From the NCBI GenBank assembly GCA_020848315.1, contig JADLAH010000104.1:1-7889 (forward strand): DNA of 7,889 nucleotides, written 5' to 3'. Source of the DNA: Chitinophagales bacterium (lineage in GTDB: Bacteria > Bacteroidota > Bacteroidia > Chitinophagales > JADIYW01). Each line of letters begins with the position of its first letter. Position 1 is the stretch's first letter. Positions 1 to 5,457 of this stretch are shown one piece after another. The translations under genes were made by a program, and so were the position numbers. The notes below the pieces were generated by a model that worked only from the letters and a program-made list of their open reading frames with translations, ran no database searches and was not told the origin of the DNA.

Positions 1-138
1 AGGAGCTGCTGCTTTTTTAGGAGCTGCTGCTTTTTTTGCAGGAGCTGCCGCTTTTTTAGGAGCTGCTGCTTTTTTTGCAGGAGCTGCCGCTTTCTTAGCA
101 GGAGCTGCTTTTTTTGCAGGAGCTGCTGCTTTTTTTGC
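1..138 (-). repeat. Tandem in-frame repeat coding for (A)KKAAAP units, including a 39-bp duplication
   Basis: Seven consecutive units encode, in minus-strand order, AKKAAAP (138-118), AKKAAP (117-100), AKKAAAP (99-79), AKKAAAP (78-58), KKAAAP (57-40), AKKAAAP (39-19) and KKAAAP (18-1). Positions 1-39 and 40-78 are two copies of a 39-bp super-unit that differ at one base only (T10 versus C49). This points to recent tandem duplication by slippage or unequal exchange. Each unit contains A6 or A7 on the coding strand. The array may continue beyond the left edge, so the copy number is a minimum. Confidence 0.9.
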
Positions 139-171
139 TGCTGGCTTTGCGCTTGCTGTTTTCTTTGCCAT
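1..171 (-). CDS. Histone H1-like Ala/Lys/Pro-repeat protein, N-terminal part (3' end outside window)
   Basis: Reading the minus strand from the ATG at 171-169 gives 57 uninterrupted codons to the window edge. The protein begins MAKKTASAKPAAKK and then consists only of AKKAAAP, KKAAAP and AKKAAP units. Every unit keeps frame although unit lengths alternate between 18 and 21 nt, which argues that this is translated sequence. Such lysine/alanine/proline tails resemble eukaryotic histone H1 tails and bacterial H1-like, HU-fused or SWIB-fused nucleoid proteins; they bind DNA or RNA non-specifically by charge. The expected role is nucleoid compaction in the cytoplasm. Any folded domain (HU, SWIB or other) would lie beyond the left edge, so the family cannot be fixed. 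The start is chosen because the next upstream ATG (199-197) is out of frame. It is divergent from the lipoprotein gene at 775, with a 603-bp gap. The gene is incomplete only because the window ends. Confidence 0.82.
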   Translation of the reverse strand, partial: MAKKTASAKPAAKKAAAPAKKAAPAKKAAAPAKKAAAPKKAAAPAKKAAAPKKAAAP

Positions 172-225
172 TGCTGTTTAGTTTTTTTTGTTGTTTCATT
201 TTTATACAGTTGAAACGATGCTGTC

Positions 226-261
226 AGTGTATTTTATTTTTTAAGCAGATTGAAATACACT
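226..261. repeat. Inverted repeat AGTGTATTT / AAATACACT
   Basis: Positions 226-234 (AGTGTATTT) are perfectly complementary to 253-261 (AAATACACT), with 18 nt between them. The arms extend to 11 pairs if one G-U pair is allowed. It lies 55-90 bp upstream of the histone-like start codon on the minus strand and downstream of that gene's candidate promoter (280-309). It could therefore be a 5'-leader hairpin or an operator. There is no T-run of the intrinsic-terminator type next to it. The function is inferred only. Confidence 0.5.
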
Positions 262-279
262 CTTAAAACTTCTGCTATA

Positions 280-309
280 TAAAAGTAATACAATATTTAG
301 TCGATGCAA
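280..309 (-). promoter_or_regulatory. Candidate Bacteroidota-type promoter for the histone-like gene
   Basis: On the minus strand, TTG (309-307) is followed after 19 nt by TACTTTTA (287-280), a 7/8 match to the Bacteroidota -7 box TAnnTTTG. The spacing lies in the usual range. Transcription would start near 275-273 and leave a leader of about 100 nt that contains the inverted repeat at 226-261. One mismatch in an A+T-rich region makes a chance match possible. Confidence 0.4.
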
Positions 310-484
310 GACTTGAGTTATTCATATTTGTTAATAATTGTGGAAAACGATGGTTCCGATTGCATTGATTTCAAGTCATTTACAAATGTTTTATTGTGAC
401 AAAAAAGACCTTCATTATATGGTTTAATTTTGTCGTGCGTGATTTATAAAATCGATACAGAAAATATGCATCCTTTCAAAACAC

Positions 485-496
485 CAGTAAATACTG
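485..496. promoter_or_regulatory. Dyad CAGTA-AA-TACTG (possible operator half-site pair)
   Basis: CAGTA at 485-489 and TACTG at 492-496 are perfect inverted copies separated by AA. The same half-sites recur in the longer dyad at 536-554, about 55 bp away centre to centre. The repeated half-site suggests a protein-binding operator rather than chance, but no regulator gene is identifiable here. Confidence 0.35.
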
Positions 497-535
497 TATG
501 TTTCATTGATCAAAACATGTTTTTATAAATTGCAC

Positions 536-554
536 ACAGTAATTTTTTTACTGT
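536..554. promoter_or_regulatory. Dyad ACAGTAA-TTTTT-TTACTGT
   Basis: Seven-base arms 536-542 and 548-554 are perfectly complementary around a T5 loop. The inner half-site CAGTA/TACTG is shared with the dyad at 485-496. The element could be a binding site for a dimeric regulator, or a small hairpin. It is far from either gene end, so terminator function is unlikely. Confidence 0.4.
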
Positions 555-627
555 TCAGTGGTATATCTATGAATTGATTATCCAAAAAAAATTATCTGCA
601 AGCTGCAACATACTACATCACTGTTGT

Positions 628-664
628 GTGAAAAAAAAAATTTAGTCAATGTGAATTTTTTCAC
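628..664. repeat. Inverted repeat GTGAAAAAA / TTTTTTCAC with nested GTGAA-TTTT-TTCAC
   Basis: GTGAAAAAA (628-636) is complementary to TTTTTTCAC (656-664). The right arm also forms a tighter dyad with GTGAA at 651-655, around a TTTT loop. The two pairings are mutually exclusive. The pair sits just upstream of the candidate -7 box at 672-679, where a repressor or activator of the lipoprotein gene could bind. The A/T tracts lower the significance. Confidence 0.35.
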
Positions 665-671
665 TGAAAAA

Positions 672-679
672 TAAATTTG
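672..679 (+). promoter_or_regulatory. Candidate -7 box TAAATTTG for the lipoprotein gene
   Basis: TAAATTTG matches the Bacteroidota -7 consensus TAnnTTTG at all fixed positions. No good TTG or TTTG element lies 17-23 nt upstream, so only half the promoter is convincing. Transcription would begin near 685, giving a leader of about 90 nt before the GTG at 775. Confidence 0.4.
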
Positions 680-774
680 GAAACATCACCACTCCTTGGG
701 CAAAACAAAAAATAAGAAATCAAACGCAGCGAACAGCCAAACTATTACGTAACTTTCGGCGATAAATATTTACT

Positions 775-1758
775 GTGAAAAAATTCATTCCGCTATTTAT
801 TGCTGTTTCTGGTTGTTTGTTTTTTTATGCCTGTTCATCGTGTAACAAGCAAAAAAAACAAGAGAAAGAATTGTCCGTTAATGAAATTAAAGAGGCTTAT
901 AAATTGCTGCCAAGCGAACAGCAGAATGTAATAGATGTGGTCTATCAGTGGAATGCCGCCCACGATTCCGGCAAACTGGATTTGCTGACAGATTATTACA
1001 ACGATCCTGTTTTCTTTTTCAAAAAAAGAATCCCGCGTGCTTCCGTCGTCGCTGCTAAAAAGAATAAAATAATGCGCGCGGATTCGTATCGCGAAAAAAT
1101 CATCGGACGCATCGGCATCTATCCTTCCGATACCGGAGATTACAAATGCGAATTCCTCAAGCTCGTTACCATCAACAACAAACCCAGTGTTTACCATTCT
1201 TATTTGATTATGGAAAAACAGGCCGACAGCACCTGGCGAATTATTGTGGAAAGCGACAAAGAAGCAGATGCCAGACCGGAACTAGTTTCTCTATTTGAAA
1301 AATTTGAAGAAAGCGATGATCAGTCTACCGGTGATTTCAACGGCGACGGACAAAAGGAAGATCTGATTGTTATCAAACCGCAACAGGATTCTTCCGGCAG
1401 ATATTTATCTACTACCACCAAAATATCCTTCACCAACTTCGACCTGCCGGAAATTGATATTCCAAATTGCATAGGCGTGAATGTACTGAATGAAAATGAC
1501 GTGGACGGAGACGGCTCCGATGATTTTTCCGTAGTGGTCAAAAAGCCGGACGGAGAAGTGGGCGATGTTTTGCTCTACAGTTTCAAACGCGGCAAATGGC
1601 AGATTTTATCCAAATTCCGCGCGCCGTCTGAAGAAGTTTTTGCATCGCGTCAGCAGCTGATTGAATTTGCCGGAAACGGAAATATCAAAGTGCGGACTAT
1701 CGGAAAAACTACCGACAACCGCGATACACTTATCATTGAAATAATTTCCACCTGGTAA
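775..1758 (+). CDS. Predicted lipoprotein: NTF2-like region plus DxDGDG (FG-GAP-like) loops
   Basis: 327 residues starting with GTG. An in-frame TAA at 763-765 lies just upstream, so this is the only start that keeps the signal peptide. Residues 1-19 form a short lipoprotein signal (MKK, then FIPLFIAV); the lipidated cysteine is probably C20 (FYAC), with C14 (VSGC) as an alternative that fits the lipobox better but leaves a very short hydrophobic stretch. No acidic surface-export signal follows the cysteine, so an inner-leaflet or periplasm-facing location is likely. Residues about 50-160 (YQWNAAHDSGKLDLLTDYY, later STWRIIVESD) look like an NTF2/SnoaL-type cone fold. Residues 187-197 (DFNGDGQKEDL) and 242-251 (DVDGDGSDDF) are Asp-rich loops of the FG-GAP/VCBS calcium-binding type; only two are present, too few for a full beta-propeller. 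paiB follows after 9 bp, so the two are probably co-transcribed. The biochemical function is not known to me. Confidence 0.85.
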   Translation: MKKFIPLFIAVSGCLFFYACSSCNKQKKQEKELSVNEIKEAYKLLPSEQQNVIDVVYQWNAAHDSGKLDLLTDYYNDPVFFFKKRIPRASVVAAKKNKIMRADSYREKIIGRIGIYPSDTGDYKCEFLKLVTINNKPSVYHSYLIMEKQADSTWRIIVESDKEADARPELVSLFEKFEESDDQSTGDFNGDGQKEDLIVIKPQQDSSGRYLSTTTKISFTNFDLPEIDIPNCIGVNVLNENDVDGDGSDDFSVVVKKPDGEVGDVLLYSFKRGKWQILSKFRAPSEEVFASRQQLIEFAGNGNIKVRTIGKTTDNRDTLIIEIISTW

Positions 1759-1767
1759 TTATACAGC

Positions 1768-2364
1768 ATGTATATTCCGAAACATTACGAACAGAAAGAC
1801 AGGGAAAAACTGCTGGATTTTATGCGGGCATTTCCTTTTGCCGTAATGGTTTCCGCCGCAGGTGAAAAACCGGTGGGCACACATCTTCCTTTTGTGACGG
1901 AAGCGGACGAAGACACGCTCTTTTTATACTCGCACCTGTCGTTGGCCAATCCGCAGTGGAAGTCTGTTTCAAATCAGCAACTGCTGGTTATTTTTTCGGA
2001 ACCGCACGCCTACATTTCTCCTTCTTTATATGCACACACCAAAAATGTGCCCACATGGAATTACATTGCGGTACATGCATACGGCAGCGTAGAGTGGTTT
2101 CACGACGACGAAACCAAACTGCATATCCTGCAAAAGCAAATGGCCTCCCATGAAGAAGCTTATCTGAAGCAGTTCTCCGAATTGCCGGCAACGTATCTAC
2201 AGAACTTACTGAAAGGAATTGTCGCATTCCGCATTCGTGTAGAAGAATTACAGGGAAAAGAAAAACTCTCTCAAAACAAAACGGAACAGGAAAGACAAGA
2301 TATCCGGGAACATCTGCTCCGCAGTGAGGATGGCTCTGCCAGAGAAATCGGAGAGCGGATGTGA
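1768..2364 (+). CDS. paiB: PaiB-family FMN-binding split-barrel protein (putative negative transcriptional regulator)
   Basis: 198 residues, full length for the family. Recognised by MYIPKHYE at the N-terminus, GTHLPF (37-42), SHLSLANPQW (55-64), PHAYISPS (79-86), PTWNYIAVHAYG (95-106) and KLSQN near the C-terminus (166-170). These are the family's conserved blocks. The fold is an FMN-binding split barrel related to pyridoxamine-phosphate oxidases. Bacillus subtilis PaiB was named as a regulator of sporulation and degradative enzymes, but family members have no classical DNA-binding domain, so 'transcriptional regulator' is inherited wording; a flavin- or heme-linked redox role is equally possible (inference). 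The protein is soluble and cytoplasmic. It starts 9 bp after the lipoprotein stop with no ribosome-binding site. Its last 41 bases lie in an extension of the hemN frame that I do not consider translated. Confidence 0.9.
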   Translation: MYIPKHYEQKDREKLLDFMRAFPFAVMVSAAGEKPVGTHLPFVTEADEDTLFLYSHLSLANPQWKSVSNQQLLVIFSEPHAYISPSLYAHTKNVPTWNYIAVHAYGSVEWFHDDETKLHILQKQMASHEEAYLKQFSELPATYLQNLLKGIVAFRIRVEELQGKEKLSQNKTEQERQDIREHLLRSEDGSAREIGERM

Positions 2365-2396
2365 TAAAAATCATATACACAGTGCGCCATTAGCCT

Positions 2397-2404
2397 TAAC
2401 TTTG
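2397..2404 (+). promoter_or_regulatory. -7 box TAACTTTG directly before hemN
   Basis: TAACTTTG is a perfect TAnnTTTG match lying only 3 nt before the hemN ATG at 2408. Since such boxes sit about 5 nt before the start point, transcription would begin at or next to the start codon, giving a leaderless or nearly leaderless mRNA. No matching -33 TTG is evident at 17-23 nt upstream, so the promoter is weaker than the one before ridA. Confidence 0.45.
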
Positions 2405-2407
2405 TGC

Positions 2408-3772
2408 ATGTCTTCTTATCAACTGATAGAAAAATATAATATCCCGATTCCGAGATACACCAGCTATCCAACAGTTCCTTTCTGGAAAGAAGGAATGGAC
2501 AATGCCGATGACTGGACTTTCCAAATTCAGAAAGCTATTCGTGCCGGCAAAACAGCGGAAGGCATCAGTCTCTATATCCATCTTCCGTTTTGCGAACAGC
2601 TTTGCACTTATTGTGGCTGCAACAAACGCATTACCAAAAACCATCAGGTGGAAGAAGTGTACATGGCAGCTCTGCTGAAAGAATGGGAAATGTACAAAGC
2701 CATCTTTGGTCCGGCACTGGTGGTGCGCGAACTTCATCTCGGCGGCGGCACACCTACCTTTTTCAGTCCGGAAAATCTTACCCATTTGCTGAAGAATATG
2801 TTTCATGGTGTAAGCATCCATCCGGAACGGGAATTCAGTTTTGAGGGACATCCGAACAATACCTCGCGGGCACATCTGCAGGCTCTATATGAAATCGGTT
2901 TCCGGCGCGTGAGTTTCGGTGTGCAGGATTTGGACACAAAAGTGCAGACTGCCATCAACAGGATACAGCCTTTTGAAAAAACGAAACAAGTCACCGACTG
3001 GGCGCGCGAAATCGGCTATACTTCCGTCAACTTCGATTTGATTTACGGACTACCTTTCCAAACCTTGGAAAGTGTGCGCAATACCATTTCTTCCGTCATT
3101 TCCCTGCGACCCGACCGCATTGCGTTTTATTCCTATGCGCACGTGCCCTGGACAAAAAAGTCGCAGCGGGCCTACGACGAAAACGACCTGCCGAAAGGAA
3201 AAGAAAAATACGCGCTCTATGAATTGGGTCGCGAGTTGTTTGCGGCTGCTGGTTATGCGGATGTAGGCATGGACCACTTCGCACTGCCCGGTGATGAATT
3301 GCTGCTCAGCAAGGAAAAAGGCACCCTGCATCGCAACTTTATGGGATATACCACCACCAACACAGAAGTTTTAATCGGATTGGGTGTCTCTGCTATCAGC
3401 GATGTATTCTATGGCTTCCGGCAGAATGTAAAAACGGTGGAAGAATACTATGCCGAACTGGAGAAGAACAAACTGCCGGTATACAGAGGCATCGATCTTG
3501 CGGAAGAAGATATCCTGTACCGGAAACATATCCTGAACATCGCGTGCAAAGGACATACCGTCTGGAAAAATGAAATAGCAGCCACCCCAAAAATGAAAGC
3601 GCAATTAATAGACCTGCAAGAGGACGGACTCATCACCTTGGGCGACGATGAACTTCAGGTGACCTCGACAGGATGGAATTTTCTCCGCAACATCTGCACC
3701 GTTTTTGATAAAAAAATGAACGATGCAACTCCCGGTTCGGATGATAACCCCAAATTCAGTCAGGCGGTTTAA
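2408..3772 (+). CDS. hemN: Oxygen-independent coproporphyrinogen III dehydrogenase (radical SAM)
   Basis: 454 residues from the ATG at 2408, close to the 457 of E. coli HemN. The enzyme oxidatively decarboxylates two propionates of coproporphyrinogen III to give protoporphyrinogen IX, using S-adenosylmethionine and a 4Fe-4S cluster, in cytoplasmic anaerobic heme synthesis. Visible motifs: RYTSYPT near residue 16, Y56, the cluster motif C62-x3-C66-x2-C69 followed by C71 (the same numbering as E. coli), GGGTP (112-116), FGVQDLD, NRIQP, NFDLIYGLPFQ, YAHVPW and the C-terminal RNFMGYTT. These separate HemN from the shorter HemW proteins. The frame is open upstream to an ATG at 2324 inside paiB, but that adds 28 residues unlike any HemN, so 2408 is preferred; it is preceded by its own -7 box. 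It lies 43 bp after paiB. No catalytic residue is missing. Confidence 0.96.
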   Translation: MSSYQLIEKYNIPIPRYTSYPTVPFWKEGMDNADDWTFQIQKAIRAGKTAEGISLYIHLPFCEQLCTYCGCNKRITKNHQVEEVYMAALLKEWEMYKAIFGPALVVRELHLGGGTPTFFSPENLTHLLKNMFHGVSIHPEREFSFEGHPNNTSRAHLQALYEIGFRRVSFGVQDLDTKVQTAINRIQPFEKTKQVTDWAREIGYTSVNFDLIYGLPFQTLESVRNTISSVISLRPDRIAFYSYAHVPWTKKSQRAYDENDLPKGKEKYALYELGRELFAAAGYADVGMDHFALPGDELLLSKEKGTLHRNFMGYTTTNTEVLIGLGVSAISDVFYGFRQNVKTVEEYYAELEKNKLPVYRGIDLAEEDILYRKHILNIACKGHTVWKNEIAATPKMKAQLIDLQEDGLITLGDDELQVTSTGWNFLRNICTVFDKKMNDATPGSDDNPKFSQAV

Positions 3773-3793
3773 TTTTTACAACGTAGTGAATGC

Positions 3794-3808
3794 TGCATAT
3801 TATATGCA
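3794..3808. promoter_or_regulatory. 15-bp palindrome TGCATAT-T-ATATGCA upstream of the glucosidase
   Basis: TGCATAT (3794-3800) and ATATGCA (3802-3808) are perfect inverted copies around a single T, centred 30 bp before the glucosidase ATG. The pair AGTGAA (3785-3790) and TTCACT (3823-3828) forms a wider, slightly offset dyad around it. The position and symmetry suit an operator for a sugar-responsive regulator. As a terminator for hemN it would lack a T-run. The regulator is unknown. Confidence 0.45.
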
Positions 3809-3830
3809 CGGAATGTAGTATTTTCACTCA

Positions 3831-5435
3831 ATGGCAGCTTGGTATCAAACTACGACAATCTATCAGATTTATCCGCGCTCTTATAAAGACAGTAATGGCG
3901 ATGGCATCGGCGATTTACAGGGCATAATACAGCAACTGGATTATATCCGCGACATGGGATTTGAAACCATCTGGCTGTCGCCTTTTTATACCTCTCCGCA
4001 GGTAGATGTTGGCTACGACATTGCCGACTACCGCAACATCGCGCCGGAATACGGCACCATGGCGGATGCGGAACAGTTGATAGAGGAAGTGCATCGCCGC
4101 GGGATGAAAATCGTTTTCGATATGGTGATGAACCATACCTCCGATCAGCATCCGTGGTTCAGGGAATCCTGCACGTCCCGCGACAATCCAAAAGCAGATT
4201 GGTACATCTGGCGCGACCAGCCCAACAACTGGAAATCCATACTGGGGCCGAAAGGGTGGCATTACTGCGAAGCGCGGAATCAATATTACTATGCTTCCTT
4301 CCTGCCTTTTCAGCCGGATCTGAATTACCGCAATCCGGAAGTGAAAAAAGAAATGTTCGATACCTGCCGGTTCTGGTTGCAGAAAGGCGTCGACGGCTTC
4401 CGGCTTGATATTTTCAATTGCATTATCAAAGACAAAGATTTCCGCGATAATCCGTTTTCTCTTTTGCATCCGATTCCGAGCGAAGAATATCCGGGCGGCA
4501 ATTTCCAGATCAGAAAATACTCTCTGAATCAGGAAGAAAATTTCGTGCTGGCACAAGAACTGCGACAGGTGGTCGATGAATTTCAACCCGACAGAATGCT
4601 GCTGGGAGAGGTGTTCGGCGGACATGAAAATGTAAAACAATATCTCGGAAAAAAACAGGACGGACTACATCTTGTTTTCCTGTTTGATATCCTGTTTTTT
4701 AAATTCAAGGCTTCCTATTTCCGGAAAAAAATTGCCGAATTCGAACATCACTATCCTGCCCCGAATATACCTACCATCGTTTTCAGCAACCACGACCAGT
4801 TGCGCAGCATGCGCAGAATCGGCAATGATATGCAAAAAGCTAAACTGCTGGCAATGCTGCAAAGCACAGTGAGAGCCGTGCCGACTTTTTACTACGGAGA
4901 AGAAGTGGGCATGACCAACGGATATATTCCCATCAAAGAGGGCGTAGATGCCATGTGCAAGACATTCGGCTGGGTGCCGCAGTTTATTGCCGACCGGCTG
5001 CCGGTGGCCATCAACCGCGATGTCTGCCGCACGCCGATGCAGTGGAATACACAAAAAAATGCCGGTTTTTCCACCGCCGACAAAACATGGCTGCCGGTGA
5101 ACAAAGAACTGGACAACCGGAATGTGGCGCAACAACTGCAACAACCCGATTCCCTGCTGCACACCTACCGGTCATTGCTGGCCATCCGCAAAAAGGAAAA
5201 GGCATTACATCAGGGCGATATTGAAATCATAAACGCCGGCAACGACCAGATTCTGGCGTATGTGCGCACTTTTGAAAAGGAAAAACTATTGGTTTTTCTC
5301 AATTTTTCCGCAAAAAAAATAACGGTGCAGGTCAAACAACCGGTACAGGAACTCGTATTTGCCCTTCAAAATGTAGAATTTTCGCCGCATACTTACATTT
5401 TATCAGGTTATAATGGAATTATTTTAAAAATCTGA
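3831..5435 (+). CDS. GH13 alpha-glucosidase / oligo-1,6-glucosidase
   Basis: 534 residues, normal for the family, without a signal peptide, so cytoplasmic. It hydrolyses terminal alpha-glucosidic bonds in short malto- or isomalto-oligosaccharides with retention of configuration. A TIM barrel begins with IYQIYPRSYKD and the calcium loop D20-x-N22-x-D24-x-I26-x-D28. Region I is D97-M-V-M-N-H102. QPDLN (161-165) is the signature of the oligo-1,6-glucosidase subfamily. Region II is GFRLD193IFN, region III LLGE260VFG, region IV NHD322Q, giving nucleophile D193, acid/base E260 and transition-state stabiliser D322. Domain C is a C-terminal beta-sandwich (about 460-534, with LLVFLNFS). Ile194 follows the nucleophile; the equivalent Val marks alpha-1,6 enzymes and Thr marks maltases, so some alpha-1,6 activity is plausible (inference). 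Trehalose- or sucrose-active relatives cannot be excluded. It lies 58 bp after hemN behind the palindrome at 3794 and is followed after 22 bp by an unknown gene. Confidence 0.94.
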   Translation: MAAWYQTTTIYQIYPRSYKDSNGDGIGDLQGIIQQLDYIRDMGFETIWLSPFYTSPQVDVGYDIADYRNIAPEYGTMADAEQLIEEVHRRGMKIVFDMVMNHTSDQHPWFRESCTSRDNPKADWYIWRDQPNNWKSILGPKGWHYCEARNQYYYASFLPFQPDLNYRNPEVKKEMFDTCRFWLQKGVDGFRLDIFNCIIKDKDFRDNPFSLLHPIPSEEYPGGNFQIRKYSLNQEENFVLAQELRQVVDEFQPDRMLLGEVFGGHENVKQYLGKKQDGLHLVFLFDILFFKFKASYFRKKIAEFEHHYPAPNIPTIVFSNHDQLRSMRRIGNDMQKAKLLAMLQSTVRAVPTFYYGEEVGMTNGYIPIKEGVDAMCKTFGWVPQFIADRLPVAINRDVCRTPMQWNTQKNAGFSTADKTWLPVNKELDNRNVAQQLQQPDSLLHTYRSLLAIRKKEKALHQGDIEIINAGNDQILAYVRTFEKEKLLVFLNFSAKKITVQVKQPVQELVFALQNVEFSPHTYILSGYNGIILKI

Positions 5436-5457
5436 TTTATTTTTAATACTTGATTTA

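Larger units (their letters stand above)
172..774. other. 603-bp A+T-rich divergent intergenic region, no gene seen
   Basis: This stretch separates two divergently transcribed genes and is much richer in A and T than the coding DNA on either side. I see no plausible open reading frame, tRNA or rRNA. It holds candidate promoters for both genes (280-309 minus, 672-679 plus), inverted repeats at 226-261, 485-496, 536-554 and 628-664, and a perfect 12-bp palindrome AAAACATGTTTT at 512-523. The hexamer TACTGT or its complement occurs at 492, 536 and 549, and once more across the downstream start codon at 771. A small non-coding RNA cannot be excluded by eye. Confidence 0.7.

Noticed and set aside
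1..138. Regular short repeats as a possible CRISPR array
   Set aside because: There are no unique spacers; units are 18 or 21 nt head-to-tail and translate in frame into KKAAAP.
835..1197. A 120-codon minus-strand frame in the lipoprotein gene
   Set aside because: It is a shadow of the opposite frame, with no promoter and no recognisable domain.
2324..2407. N-terminal extension of hemN by 28 residues
   Set aside because: It overlaps paiB, matches no HemN N-terminus and lies upstream of the -7 box; the ATG at 2408 gives E. coli-like cysteine numbering.
3915..4640. A 241-codon open frame on the minus strand inside the glucosidase gene
   Set aside because: It is antisense to an unambiguous GH13 gene covering catalytic regions I and II, and its translation shows no recognisable domain.
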